Of a stretch of 64,000 nucleotides of DNA, positions 12,683-24,500 are shown piece after piece; the stretch's first letter is position 1; every line of letters starts with the position of its first letter. This DNA is from Apteryx mantelli. Lineage: Eukaryota > Chordata > Aves > Apterygiformes > Apterygidae. The notes beneath the pieces were generated by a model. That model worked only from the letters and a program-made list of their open reading frames with translations, did not search any database and had not been told where the DNA came from. A program made the translations under genes and the position numbers. The DNA is taken from positions 54,248,501 to 54,312,500 of the forward strand of contig NC_089980.1 in the NCBI RefSeq assembly GCF_036417845.1, written 5' to 3'.

Positions 12683-12733
12683 TTATAAACTGGAGTGAGC
12701 ATTTATAAACTGAACAGGGGTGTTTATAAACTG
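12683..12733 (+). repeat. Three direct copies of TTATAAACTG at 20-21 base spacing
   Basis: Exact TTATAAACTG occurs at 12683-12692, 12703-12712 and 12724-12733. The intervening bases differ, so only the 10-mer (plus a preceding A/T-rich edge) is repeated. Two helical turns separate each copy. The core TTTATAA-like sequence resembles posterior HOX sites, which is inference only. Confidence 0.85.
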
Positions 12734-13311
12734 AGATAGACATTACTCTGCTCTGAACATACAGTGATTCAGAAGGGGGAAAAGAGAAAAAGGTGTAAGA
12801 TGAACAGCTATGACTAAATAACTGGCAAATATGGGAATGTTTCTCAGTGCCTAGGTGCAGGTGGTCACGTGGCCATATTTTCCTCCCTTCCTAGAGCAAA
12901 TTAAGAGCACGTCTCACCTCTTTCTCTTCTTTCCCTTCTCCGCAACACCATGTTTTCCACGTTGGAGAGCCCTGTCAGTGGCTGCAGTGCAATGGGCCAT
13001 CAGCACGTTCTGACCTGTCCCCAGCCCTGAATGGCTAGCAACCCAGGACCCTGTGGCCCACACTGGCATGCCCCTTGCCCTCAGTCGAGCTAAAGTGGTT
13101 GCAACTTAGGAGAACCCCGTATAGGCACAAAGCACTCATTTTCCATCAATTAGGGCTGTTTTCTTGCCTTCTGAAATCCAAATGGAGAGCAGACTTTGAG
13201 ATTCCTGAGGGAGTCTGATTTTGGAAGGCTGTTTGGTGCATACCTAAGTCACATCCTTTCTCTCTCACAGCCTCTGAGTTTCCCACCGAAGACCTCACCT
13301 AACGATTTCCT

Positions 13312-13363
13312 TTGCACAAAGGTTGCTCTGTTGCACAAAGGTTGCTTTGCACAAAGGATGCTC
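13312..13363 (+). repeat. Three near-tandem TTGCACAAAGG units
   Basis: TTGCACAAAGG begins at 13312, 13331 and 13347, giving periods of 19 and 16 bases; the first two copies continue as TTGCT and the third as ATGCT. The first copy is preceded by TTCC so that CCTTTG and CAAAGG form perfect inverted arms with CA between them (13309-13322). Confidence 0.85.
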
Positions 13364-13556
13364 AACTAGCAGAGTCTGCCAGGAGGAATAGCATGGCTTG
13401 GGGAAGCTATGTCAGAGGCTATGTCCCTCGCAGCTGCAGCAGAGGAAGGAGAACATGTCAGATGTTTCCCTTCACAAGCTCTCATTACCTGGCTCTCCAG
13501 GGCTGCCTCACAGACCACAGGCTCCAGGGAGAAATGAGCGCTGCCCTCAGGGAGCA

Positions 13557-13760
13557 AGGCTAGAATACATTTTGAAGCGCTCTCCTAATGCATTTTGATT
13601 TATCCACTGAGCAATCATTAGACCCTGTTTAAATGAAGCTATGTTTATGGGCGTTTTTAGGTAGGCTTTTAAAAGCAAAAGGTTTTTATTTAAAGGGCTG
13701 TTACTGGACTTTTAAAACTCTAGAAGGCCCTTTGAAGCTATCAAATAACACAGGATAAAA
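13557..13760. promoter_or_regulatory. Candidate conserved noncoding element
   Basis: Low-complexity-free AT-rich stretch with CCTAATGCATTTTGATTTAT, an ATCATTAG site, GTTTAAATGAAGC and TTTATGGGCG, all of homeodomain or HOX/CDX type. No repeat similarity was seen. Offered only because of motif content. Confidence 0.18.
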
Positions 13761-14799
13761 TCATCACCCAGTAATACTTACCTATGGATTCTTTGTGTTT
13801 TTCAAATCTGCTCATTCCTCATTATACCTATTTAGATGGACGACAGTCAGCCAGGTTCAGATGTCAGCATCAGAGCCATCATTATGGAGTCTAGGTGTGA
13901 AGTGTATTGGGAGCAGAGGAGCAGGATCCATCTTCCAGGCTTCAGCAGGTTTTTAATGCTGACCTTTAAAGAAGGTAGAGTCTTATTCTGAACCATGGTA
14001 AATTAGGAAATTTATGTATATTTCCAAAGAATTATGAAGATTTACACCATCTACCTTGATTTATACCAACTGAAGGTGTAAGATGAGGCTATAATTAAAA
14101 AAAGAAAAAAAAGTGTGAGTTTTGCTGTTGACATCAATGGGATCCCAGCTTCTAGACTTTAAAGAAGCCAAGTAGCACAGAATTGATTTCAATGCACCAT
14201 TTTCTTCTTCCTGGGGACATTTTGTTTCTTTGATGTTATATTTGTAGTGTTAGAAAAGAAGAAACCTGCAAGGAGCGAAAAATGTGAAATTTGGTGTATG
14301 ATGACCTAGTCATGATGACAGAAAAGTCACTATGGAGAAAACCAGTAGAATTCTTCAACTCATGTGAAGACAGAATCTCCCTTCTGAGTTAAAGGAACCA
14401 GGTACACTGAGCTGTCTCTTTGGGTAATGTTTGCTAGGAGATTACTCTTGACTGGGCTACTGTTACAGTGAAACAGAAGTCTTCCCTAAAGCACCAGAGG
14501 CTAAAATTTCTTTTTCTGTTAGAAATGGTCTAACACTAAGGCTCCAGAGAGAATTAAACTGAACCTGCTTGATCAATACACAAAGCTGATGTAACTATGT
14601 TTTCTTTTGGGAGGGGGAAGCTTCAAAATTCTTCAATCCATCATTGTTCAGCTTCATTCTTCAGTGAATTAACATCTCAAATGACTATTCAGGTCACATA
14701 GGTTCAAGTCGCCAAGGCAGAAACAGCTTTGCCTCTTGAGGACTACTGGGCAGCAGGGAAGATAAATAAAGGGTTTTGTTTAATGTTTAAAAGAGCATG

Positions 14800-14814
14800 C
14801 TAATGGACAATTAG
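14800..14814. promoter_or_regulatory. Inverted homeodomain-type TAAT/ATTA pair
   Basis: CTAATGGACAATTAG is a perfect inverted repeat of CTAAT around GGACA. It directly follows ATG so that ATGCTAAT, an octamer-like POU motif with one change, overlaps it. Regulatory role is inferred from motif arrangement only. Confidence 0.25.
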
Positions 14815-15017
14815 CCAGGGGATTTGTGAGTACTTTTCAAATCCACAAAAAAAGCAAAGCTTCAAACACTTAGCAAACTCTGTCGTACAAGTGCTGTGCT
14901 TCGGGTTAACATCACAATACACATCTCGAAAAGGCAATGTTGATGGTGACAGTATCCCATGACTATATTAGCTTGTGATGGGAAATCATTGGAAGTGAAG
15001 GCAAGAAGGTTGCAGGG

Positions 15018-15030
15018 TTTTTTTTTTTTT
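15018..15030. repeat. Poly(T) run, 13 bases
   Basis: Homopolymer without an attached recognisable element. Confidence 0.9.
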
Positions 15031-16348
15031 GAAAAGAGTAGATAATTTTAAGCAATGTAGGGTTTATAGAGAGAGGTAACACCTTTTATTAGAAAAAAGA
15101 TTTTGCCTCTAACTACAGACTTTGCCTGACTCATATCTTTAGACCATCATGGCTGCAGTATTATTATTTGTAATATAGATGATTTGGAAAGAAACACTGA
15201 GTCATCTGGTGCTTGGAAATCAATATAGTCATGAAATACTTTGGCTGTTCTTAAGCTCTTCAGAGAGCATACCATATCTTATTAAAGAGTACATTTTGTA
15301 GCTATTTCACTTCTTATCTACAATGGAATAAGGCACAATCCACATAATTACGCTATATCTTTGTCACAGCATCCCTGAAGTGAATATATGAACTGAAAGG
15401 AAGGAAATGTAATTCTAGAGAAGTAGGTTATTTCTGAGGTATTTCAGTGAAATTCTGCCTCTGGAAACAAGGTTATGCAGTACAATGGCACTGGCTTTTT
15501 GCTGCTCAGTTTCCAGATTCAACTGGTACCCTCACTATTGAAATAAAAAGCAGAAGGAAAAAGAAAGACAGATGACACTTTCTCTTTAAATAAGGCAACT
15601 ATAGTCTAAGCTATTTATTTCTGATTTTTAAGATTCTTTAATAAGTCAGGTTGTTGCGGTTTGTAGCTTTGTTGCAGGAACAAGTCTTGCTTCTGAAATG
15701 AATTTCTCCAACTTTGTGGGAAGCTAGTTTAAAGGCAATCTTTCTGCAGTGCCACTGCCTCCTGAGTCAGCATCAGTGTGCAGAACAGTTGTTCCTAACC
15801 TTTGAGAAGAGCATTTTTTATTGCTTTCCTAGTCAACTGATTGATGCTTCCTCCTAAGTCTGTCAGCAGCAGCTAAAGTTCTTACACATCATGAACTGCT
15901 TGAGAACCCCTGGATAGGGACTGCTGATTATAAATGTAGCTAGAATTAAAAAAGAAAATCTAAAAGGTAACCAGGAATTAACTAAATTATAGATTTTGTG
16001 TGTCGTATATGTCAGATCATATCTCAATTTTCTGACCTGGAAGTGGATTACTTATTTCTCTGATGAAATTGTGTGGCAAGATAAAAATAGGAAGACAAAT
16101 GTCCTTTTTCAGCTGGGAGACTGAAACAACCCAAACACTCAAGATTACTCTTGTGAATCTTCCAGTGAAACATATGACAACAAATAATTTCAAAAAAGGA
16201 CTAAATCAGTCTTAAAAGTGATCTGAGATGAAATTCCTTCCAAATTAGCTTTGGCAGATATCTGGGACACTCATCAGAACAGTGCTCAGATAAAAGAGAC
16301 TTGAAAAGGAGTCTCAAACATCTCCTGCTGATATCATCATGTCAACGA

Positions 16349-16374
16349 ACTATTTGGCTCCTTTGCCAAATAGT
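16349..16374. repeat. Perfect 10-base inverted repeat with 6-base loop
   Basis: ACTATTTGGC at 16349-16358, spacer TCCTTT, then GCCAAATAGT at 16365-16374, with every base of the arms complementary. It contains TTGGC and GCCAA half-sites like those of nuclear factor I, but with a spacer of 6 where the usual palindrome has 5. Confidence 0.9.
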
Positions 16375-17710
16375 GCATTCAGTATTGCCAGGCAGAGACA
16401 GTAGCTGCTAATTCACAATTTTGTTTCTCCTCGGGTTATCATTTTCTAAAGCATGGTCATCAACTTCTGAGGCATGGTAGCCTGTTGACACTTTACATTA
16501 CAGAAACAGGTTAACATTCTCCTGACATAAGTTGAAATATTTTCTTCCACAGGAAAGCTCAGACATTGGGTCAATTCTTGCTTGCTTTCTGTACACAACT
16601 AGACCAAATTAAATTACTGGCATGAATCAGACTGGACTGAGAATGTCCGTAAAATAAAGTCTTCTCAGCCAGGTACGGAAGTGCAACTGGCAGAATGTTT
16701 CCTAAAAATTAATTTATCAAATAAAGTAAATAAGCAAGTTTCAATGAGAAGCTGAGAAAACACGTGACTGTGAACAAATTAGTCTATTTCACATTCTGTA
16801 TAGACAAGAGCTAGAGTTGTGTGAACATTATATTCTGCACATAAAATAGGCTACAAAAATATTCCCATCATGTGAATTTCAAACCTGACTCAATGCCTAG
16901 TGAAATCCAGATGAAACCCTTACTGACCTTTATTACAAATACAAGTATCAAGCAGAGAAAAGCTATGTTACACATTAAAGACATTTTTTGAGAGCTTTTT
17001 GTCACATTCTTCCATACTTACAAACAAATGATCATGATTATTTCTGCACCAGCTACAGAACAGATAGTATATGTTAAGCACTTCTACCACAGTAGACGCA
17101 TTATGTGTTATGTGTTGAGTTCTTTTGAAATACAGTTCACAGAACCTGTGGGTATGTAAGTGCTTCCTATCTCTAAACATCTTTGAGATCCAAAGATAAA
17201 ATAAAAGAGAGAATCAGAACTAAATATTTTTATTGTTGAAAGGAATTTGATTGTCAGTGAAAATATTCAGTGCTGTAAAATACCTGAAACTGCTACCTCT
17301 AAAATCCTCAGTAGACATTCGTAGTTTTATCGGACCTATGTCTGATTCTGGAATTAATCTTTGGTGTGTCAAAATACCTGTGAAATCAGGTTCTTGAATC
17401 TGTAGCCATGTTTTCAAAGGAATAAAGTGATTTAAAAAGTTTCTTCTGCAAGTATTTCAGCAGAGATACCAATTGTGAGTTGTGCTGGAAGATGTAACTG
17501 GCCTCTTATATCGTGGTTATAATTGCTATTGCATCTGCATTTAAGGGATTGTATCACACATGACACTAATACAGCAGATATGGCCAGTAATGCAGCCATT
17601 CCTGGAAGCTTGCAAATCAGGTAAAAAGTGAAACTCAGCTCTGAAATGTTTATAGGCACTTCAGATTGATTGACCTCTGGTAGGTATGTAGCTTGGAATA
17701 GCGGTAGTGA

Positions 17711-18061
17711 TTACAGCTGTATGGATCTCTTTCCCCACATATTTTCCTTGCACTCCTCTGGGGCCAAGTCTCTCCCAGGCACTATATGCCAGGAAGCATC
17801 CGGTCCCTGGGACTTGATTATCTTAGCTGTTGCTTGCTTACAGGGGTCTGGGGATGGTTTTGGCTTGTCAGCCTGTTTGGCCTTTTTGGATGGTTTTGAC
17901 CCTGTAACACTTGTCCAAACAATTCTCAGGCACAGCTCAGGAGTTAGCGTGGGGCCGGGGACCTGCCAAATAAGCAGCTTGCATGCAGCCGCTGTGTTTT
18001 GAGGGTTTAGCAATACAGATACAGGCTGCTCCATGCTAGCTGGCTCAGAGAGGACAGCCAT
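17711..18061 (-). CDS. Marginal small ORF of 116 codons with strong Kozak context
   Basis: The minus-strand start sits in AAAACCATGGC, close to the ideal vertebrate initiation context (A at -3, G at +4). The predicted product is about 116 residues with a Lys/Pro-rich centre (SKKAKQADKPKPSPDP), no signal peptide and no transmembrane segment; I do not recognise any domain. There is no nearby TATA box or polyadenylation signal that fits well. The plus strand is also open over the same interval (110 codons), which points to a local shortage of stop triplets. Most likely noncoding. Confidence 0.12.
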   Translation of the reverse strand: MAVLSEPASMEQPVSVLLNPQNTAAACKLLIWQVPGPTLTPELCLRIVWTSVTGSKPSKKAKQADKPKPSPDPCKQATAKIIKSQGPDASWHIVPGRDLAPEECKENMWGKRSIQL

Positions 18062-20904
18062 GGTTTTGTCCCAGGTAAAACCAGTTAAGATGAAAACCTT
18101 GGAAGAGTTTACTAGCAGTAGGAAGACAGGAGGAGGAGGGTGCAGATAAGGTAATTCTGTGACTCATGCAAGCGAAGCAAGTGCCAGCTCCCGGTAATGA
18201 GTGTCACGAGTAACCTCTGATTTTCTCTGCCTTTTCTTCCTTTGGTGGGCCAGATTTGATGGGCTCATGCTGTTGTCATGAACTTCTCAGCTGCGACAGC
18301 ACTTACAGAATGCAATTCATCCTTTCTTGTCCGACACTTAATTTTTTATACTCTAGTCCAACTGCCATGTAATAAGGACAAAACTGTGAAATACTAACAC
18401 AGACAGAAGCAGAGCAGATGTTTGGAAACAGGTTTATCTCCTGATGAATTATGATTGTGCCTCAGCCTGTTTCAATGCACCATTTTTCACTCTCTCCAGT
18501 TTTTGGCATGGTGGTATCCAGATGCAAGTAGTTGTTGCACATCTGTAGAGCTTCTGTCCCTCTCTCATGGCCCATAAGGGCCTTTTCTGATTGAAAACTC
18601 ATTTTTATTCTAAAAGTGACTCAAAGCTCCTGGGAAAAAACAGAACGCCCTTGTGCTTATTGCTGTACCCTGGAGACAGAAGCAGCACCTTCTCAAAAAA
18701 GCAATCAGGCTAACTAAAAGAAAACAGGTGAATAACAACAAAGAGGAGCAAAATCAACAAGACATTTCTGGTAAATTTAGTAAGCAAAAAATCAGTAATC
18801 CAGCTGCTTTATTATTGTTAAGGTTTGTGCAGGCATTTTAGCAAAGTTAATTTCGTGTCTGATGCCCAAAAAACAGTGAAAGACTGCTTAAAGTAAAGTC
18901 TTTTTCAAAGAACTAGTGTTTTAAGCATTAAAAGTAGTTAAAATTAAGTAGTAAGAAGGTTTAGTGTCTTCGTGGCCTTGGAAAACTCTCCCTTCTCACC
19001 TGTAACATTTGTGGAAATGAGAAGCATTTGGACCATATGGAAAGTAATGACTGAAAGTAGGGTGACAGACTGAAGCGATAAAGTGGAGGTGAAGGTTTCC
19101 AGCACACAGAACACCTTGGACTAAGGGCATAGTGGCCTATAGGCATGCAACTCAATTGACTTAACAGCTTTATTACTCATTTACACTCGATAATTTGTCT
19201 TTTTATGTAGCTATGTGCTTTACACATTCAAAGAGTACTTGAGAGTTGAGGAAGTTTGCCAGTTTGGAGGGTTTTCAATCCTACTATTATCTTCCCTAAT
19301 TACCACTTCCTCCCCTCATTCCTGGGTTGACTTGAGTGTCTGCTTTCTCTCTATCTTGCAGGGGTGCTTTCTCAAAACACATCATTAACATCAAGTAATT
19401 TTACCTCATGGTAAAACCTGTGAGCTGGCATTATCCCTATTGCATGCACAAAGGATGAAGGACAAACACGTCAAAATGATCTACCCAGAGTCGCCTTGGA
19501 AGCTTGCCCCACAACCAGCAGCAAACTGAGACCCCCAGGCCAGGGCTTAGCCAGAGAGGGTTAGTATCTGTAAAACAGTTTAAGAGCTTCTTACCGCAGG
19601 CTCTGGGGAATTTAAATTAAAATACTTCAGCATGGAGATCTCAGTCTAATTTTTTGCTCTGCCTAATTTCTGAAGTGACTCCTGGCAAGTCAGTTAGTTC
19701 CTTTGCGTGTGAAGAGCAGAGAGGTGGCCAGTGTTAGCCACCTCTGTTGTGTGGTACATATGGAAAGGCTGCGCAGTTCAGCGTGCCCAGCCGTTAACTG
19801 CTGCAATACCGAACGGTATGAAATGGCCTGAGGGTGACTGCAGTCCTTTTGAAGCCCTTCTTAGTCTGCCACAATCTACCCTCTGTCTGCAGAATTAGTT
19901 TTCCCAGAACAAGCCTGCATTATATCAGTCTTGCAAGTCTACAGCTCATCTGAGTCCCCACCCCTCCCACCTTTTAGAAGAGAGAAAAAAATTCTTTCTA
20001 GGGCTGTCAGTCTCAAATCTTTCATGTAAAAAACTATCTACCCCCTCCCCCAAAAAATCTTGAGATCAGGCCTTTTTTACTGAACCATTTAAAAATTAAT
20101 CACTACTGAGCATACTACCCAAAAGAGAAATCCTCTGCACCTGTAACTCACAGAAGACAAGTTAATATTATAATACTCTTCATCAAGAACGACTGTGGAG
20201 TAGTATATAAAAAACCCCAAACCTCATTTTTTCCGGGAATATAGCTGCTGACTAGTCTGACAGGAGCAGACTCATCCTCTGATGCTTGGAGCTCTGTCAA
20301 AAGAACTGATCAGGAGAATCATAATTTCAGATGTTAAAACTCCCTTAGCTGTTGTATTTTACAGAAGTTTTTGTTCTTCTTTTCCTCTGTTTAAGAAATG
20401 CGTCTACCCTGTGACAAATAGGAATGAAGCTTTGGTCTGAAGCAGCAGACTCATGTCATCAGAATGAAGTCATGAGGGCAGTGACTAGATATTGGCTTTC
20501 AGACTGCAAGTTTGTGTCTATATCAGGTCAGCATTGGGCTGTATTAGGTAGGACTGGTGCAGCTAGTGAGGAGGCTTGCAGAGAAGAATGTTACTCATTA
20601 TGAGCCTTTGCCTTGTGTTTATTATATGTTTGTTTAATCCTGAGGGATACAGCTTGTAGCTGAAAAATCTAATATATGAGATTCAACTTTAAAAGTACAG
20701 CACCATGTTCCGTAAATTCCAGCCAGGTGTATTTGACTATATTTCATTCATTATGTCCTATGAGAATTCTCTTATATTTTCCACAAGCAAAAATGTGAGG
20801 GATAGTTTATTGCATCACTCTAATGTACTTCTCTGAGAAAACTCGAATGAATTTTGATCATCACAAACCAGGAAACATTTCTCAGAACTCAGACAGACTT
20901 CGGT
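18062..20904. other. Intergenic DNA left of the young CR1
   Basis: Besides the tentative MIR at 19427 nothing was recognised. Short C-rich patches occur at 19957-19970 and 20041-20052. Confidence 0.55.
19427..19560 (-). mobile_element. MIR-like SINE, inverted, divergent
   Basis: GGCATTATCCCTATTGCATGC, AAATGATCTACCCAGAGTCGC and GAGACCCCCAGGCCAGGGCTT appear in the order of the inverted MIR (ATTATCCCCATTTTACAG, AAGTGACTTGCCCAAGGTCAC, GAACCCAGGTCTCC). Supported by order of blocks more than by identity. Confidence 0.45.
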
Positions 20905-21527
20905 GTCGAGAAGGCCAATGGTATCCTGGGCTGCATCAGGAAGAGTGTTGCCAGCAGGTCGAGGGAGGTGATCCTCCCCCTCTCCTCAGCCCTGGTGAGG
21001 CCACATCTGGAGTACTGCGTCCAGTTCTGGGCTCCCCAGTACAAGAGGGATGTGGCACTACTGGAGCAAGTCCAGCGAAGGGCTACAAAGATGATTAGGG
21101 GACTGGAGCATCTCTCTTATGAGGAAAGGCTGAGAGAGCTGGGCCTGTTTAGCTTGGAGAAGAGAAGGCTGAGAGGAGATCTTATCAACGTGTACAAGTA
21201 TCTGAAGGGAGGGTGTCAAGAGGATGGAGCCAGAGTCTTTTCAGTGGTGCCGAGCGACAGGACGCGAGGCAACGGGCACAAACTGAAACACAGACAGTTC
21301 CATCTGAACATGAGGAAAAACTTTTTCACTGTTAGGGTGGCAGAGCACTGGAACAGGTTGCCCAGAGAGGTTGTGGAGTCTCCTTCTCTGGAGATATTCA
21401 AAACACACCTGGACGCAATCCTGTGCAATGTGCTCTAGGTGACCCTGCTTGAGCAGGGGGGTTGGACTAGATGATCTCCAGAGGTCCCTTCCAACCTCAG
21501 CCGTTCTGTGATTCTGTGATTCTGTGA
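20905..21527 (+). mobile_element. CR1 LINE, 5'-truncated 3' end
   Basis: Typical 5'-truncated non-LTR retrotransposon. The frame through 20854-21438 stays open to a TAG stop and encodes the C-terminal end of CR1 ORF2: recognisable pieces are [39 protein letters not shown] and [16 protein letters not shown]. After the stop comes the CR1 3' UTR, with the familiar GGTTGGACTAGATGATCTCC segment, and then three TTCTGTGA units (21504-21527), the terminal short repeat used by CR1. The uninterrupted frame and good match to avian CR1 suggest a fairly young copy. The 5' limit near 20905 is approximate. The element lacks the reverse transcriptase and endonuclease parts and cannot move by itself. Confidence 0.95.
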
Positions 21528-24500
21528 AGTGCTATGTAAAAATAATCCCACGACACAGGCTTTAAACCTACAACTGGCCTAATGTAAGCAGGTTATTGAG
21601 ACATGTCTTGAACACTCTTTTGCATGTATGCTGGACATTAGTTGATAATGCTAATTGCTCCTTCTGCTGCCATGGTGTTCATTTGCTGAATGATTAACAC
21701 ACTTTTTTGTGTGTTTTAGATCTATTTACCTTCACAGTCTGCTGACAAGATGATAGAAAATTACATACCTGTTCCTTTCTGTTCAGAGATATATTGATTT
21801 CTAAAAAAGTTCTTTGAGAGTTGACAGTTTCTGCCCAGAGCTTGATGCAGGTAGAATCAACTGCTGACTGCTAGACTTGTATTTATTTTTAGAGTCTACC
21901 ACATAAACATGTCCATGATTCACAATTAGGGATTTTCAGAAAGCAAGACTTTTCATTCTGAAAAACAAGGTGAGTCGGATGTTTATGTGAGGAAACTGAT
22001 TAAAATGTAGTCAGAATAAGAAAAAAAAGAGGGGCAAACCAAGTAAGTTTCATGCATGACTGAATTGGTGTTAGCCAGTTATTGCCTGCTCATATACACA
22101 TTTTTCTCCCTGTATTTATATGCTAGTTCTTATTTGTAAATGAAGGAGCACTTAAGTTCCAGGCCAAGACCGGAGCCTCTGAATATGCGGCTCTGAATAT
22201 ACACAGCAATATGAATACTGTCTAGATCTTATACTGAAATAGGCCAATATTTGCACTCCCATTCAATGCTTTGAGCAAAGAGCAGACAGAGTTTACAATA
22301 AAGAAAGGAATCAAACCTGCAGCTTTTGGTCTTAGTCCACACTGACCATGCCGTCAGACTTTTCCCTTTTTAGTTTCTTGGCATGCAGGAGTTGAGGCCA
22401 GGGATCTCCTCCCTCCCTCGAAAGGCAGGGTACCTTCCCCATGGGGATCCCTGGCTGTGGTTCAGATAAACCAGCCATACCACACTTCCTATGACAAGAA
22501 GGGGAATTTTTATTCCTTCATTCCCTTCTCTTTGACCCTTCACATCACACAATGCTGTAAATTCAATGATAGAGGGTTGTTGTTGCAGTGTCTCCTGAGC
22601 TGTGGCCATGAACCAAAATCACACAAGGAACAACTAGGAGTGTATACGCAACAACCCTGCTTCTTGAGTGCATGCATATGGATCCATTCTGTGTGCAGTT
22701 ACAGGGCTGCACTTGCACAGCATCCTGCTATGCACTTTCCAGGCACCCGTTATGCCATGTTTGATTCTCTTGGCTCCCATGTAGGGGTGCTTGGGTCTCT
22801 CTGCGCTGTCTGAGCAGATGTGCCATAGGGGGCAAGTGACTGCAAGTGACACCATACAACCATTGGGGCTGGCTGCTCCCCCCAGAGAAGAGAGTAAATT
22901 CTGTGGAAGTGCCTTGTGTAACTAGGAATGAGCAATTTTAGAGAAGAAAGGTGCAAACAGCCCTTTGTCATAGAAATTTCATTTTCAGAAATGAATGTGT
23001 TATGGTAAAGTGCTGTCATGAAACACTAATATTGCTCATTCTTCGAATACCTTCCAGCACGGTAACCATCTACTAATCAGAGTGAGATAGGTCTATACAC
23101 GGTTCACAGTGACCCAGTTTCATCTTTTCCTCTAATGACAGTTCTTCACAAGATCATTTTAAATGAAGCGCTAAAATTAGTACTTACATATAGCACTTTT
23201 TAACCCTGAGAGCTTACAGGTACTTAAAAGATAAGCAAGTCTTTTATCTTTATGCTACCTAAGTACCTTTCCTGTTGAGAGTGCACATAAAGTACTTTAG
23301 TATTCACTGCTAACCTTTCCTAATATCAGAAAGGTGCCAGTGTTGGATAGTGTTATTTCTGACAGAGAAAGGTGTGCTCTTCAGGTGCATTAGCAGTCCT
23401 TGCTTGCTGAGACAAAATACCCGTAGCATAGAATAAACTACCAGAGGCCACCAGCAGTCAGGTGATTTTGTCTGTGTTTGCCTCTTTAAGAAAAAAGTCC
23501 TAGATTGGCTGTAAGGCTGAGGTGTCTAACTGGTCTTGAGTTGTGTTCACATGGTTTCTGAACAGACATGGAAGCTACATTTACATTTGTAAATAAATAT
23601 AAATAAAAATGGCCCAGACATCAATTGTTAAAGCCTGGCTCCTTTCATACTAATACTTACTCTTGATGGCCATGGCAAAACTGCTTATTTGGGAATATCC
23701 CTTGCTCCTGTTTCTAGGAATTGTTAGTGAGAGTGCTAATTAGCAGAGGCTAAAGCAGCCCAGAAACTGTTCAAACAATTTAATACTATGGACAATGGAA
23801 TTACACTACCCAGGAATGTCCCCTGACACTGTTTAATCTACTAGTATAGACACAGCCCAAGTCTATCTTTTGAGGGCAGACTTTGAAAGATAGCATAGCC
23901 ACAAGCAGCAAGCTCTGAGTAGAATAAAATGGATGGACAGGATGCCATCTGCCATTCCCAAACTGCTCTCCTGGGTGTTGTAAGTGTTCACAAGTTGTTT
24001 CCACTGCAGAAAAGGGACGGCTAAAGCTTTCCACGCAAGCACAACACATTGCATTTTGGGATCCATCTCTTTTCCTCTCATTTTCCCCCCTCACAGGTGG
24101 AAACTTTTCTTGAATTTGATAGCTCTCTCCAGAAAGACTCATAGGGATGGCTCAAGAGGAATGTGACTGAATCTCTTTTTATGGTCCCTGATAGCAGTAA
24201 AATTCCCATTGATGTGAGCGAGCTTCTATAGACTGCAGTAGATTTACTATACCTTCTTAATCCCAGCTGTCCCAAGAAAAGAACATCCTCAAATACTTGT
24301 ATGTTCTCCATTTCCTAACAAACCATCTTTTCTCCAATTTAAAAGGAAAAAATCTGTAAGAAATGACTTTTTGAACCAACATGGCTGAAGAGAAGTTTTT
24401 TCCCTGCTTTCATGCAGATCCAAGTTCTTAAAGCACTATACTACTTTTTTATTAGTATTCAGCTCTCACTTTTATCCATCTCCTCTCTGACACAAAACCC

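Larger units (their letters stand above)
14815..17710. other. AT-rich intergenic DNA
   Basis: Contains the poly(T) run at 15018 and the perfect inverted repeat at 16349 and otherwise nothing recognised. Confidence 0.6.

Noticed and set aside
14701..14730. GGTTCAAGTC, similar to a tRNA T-loop
   Set aside because: No matching acceptor, D or anticodon arms nearby.
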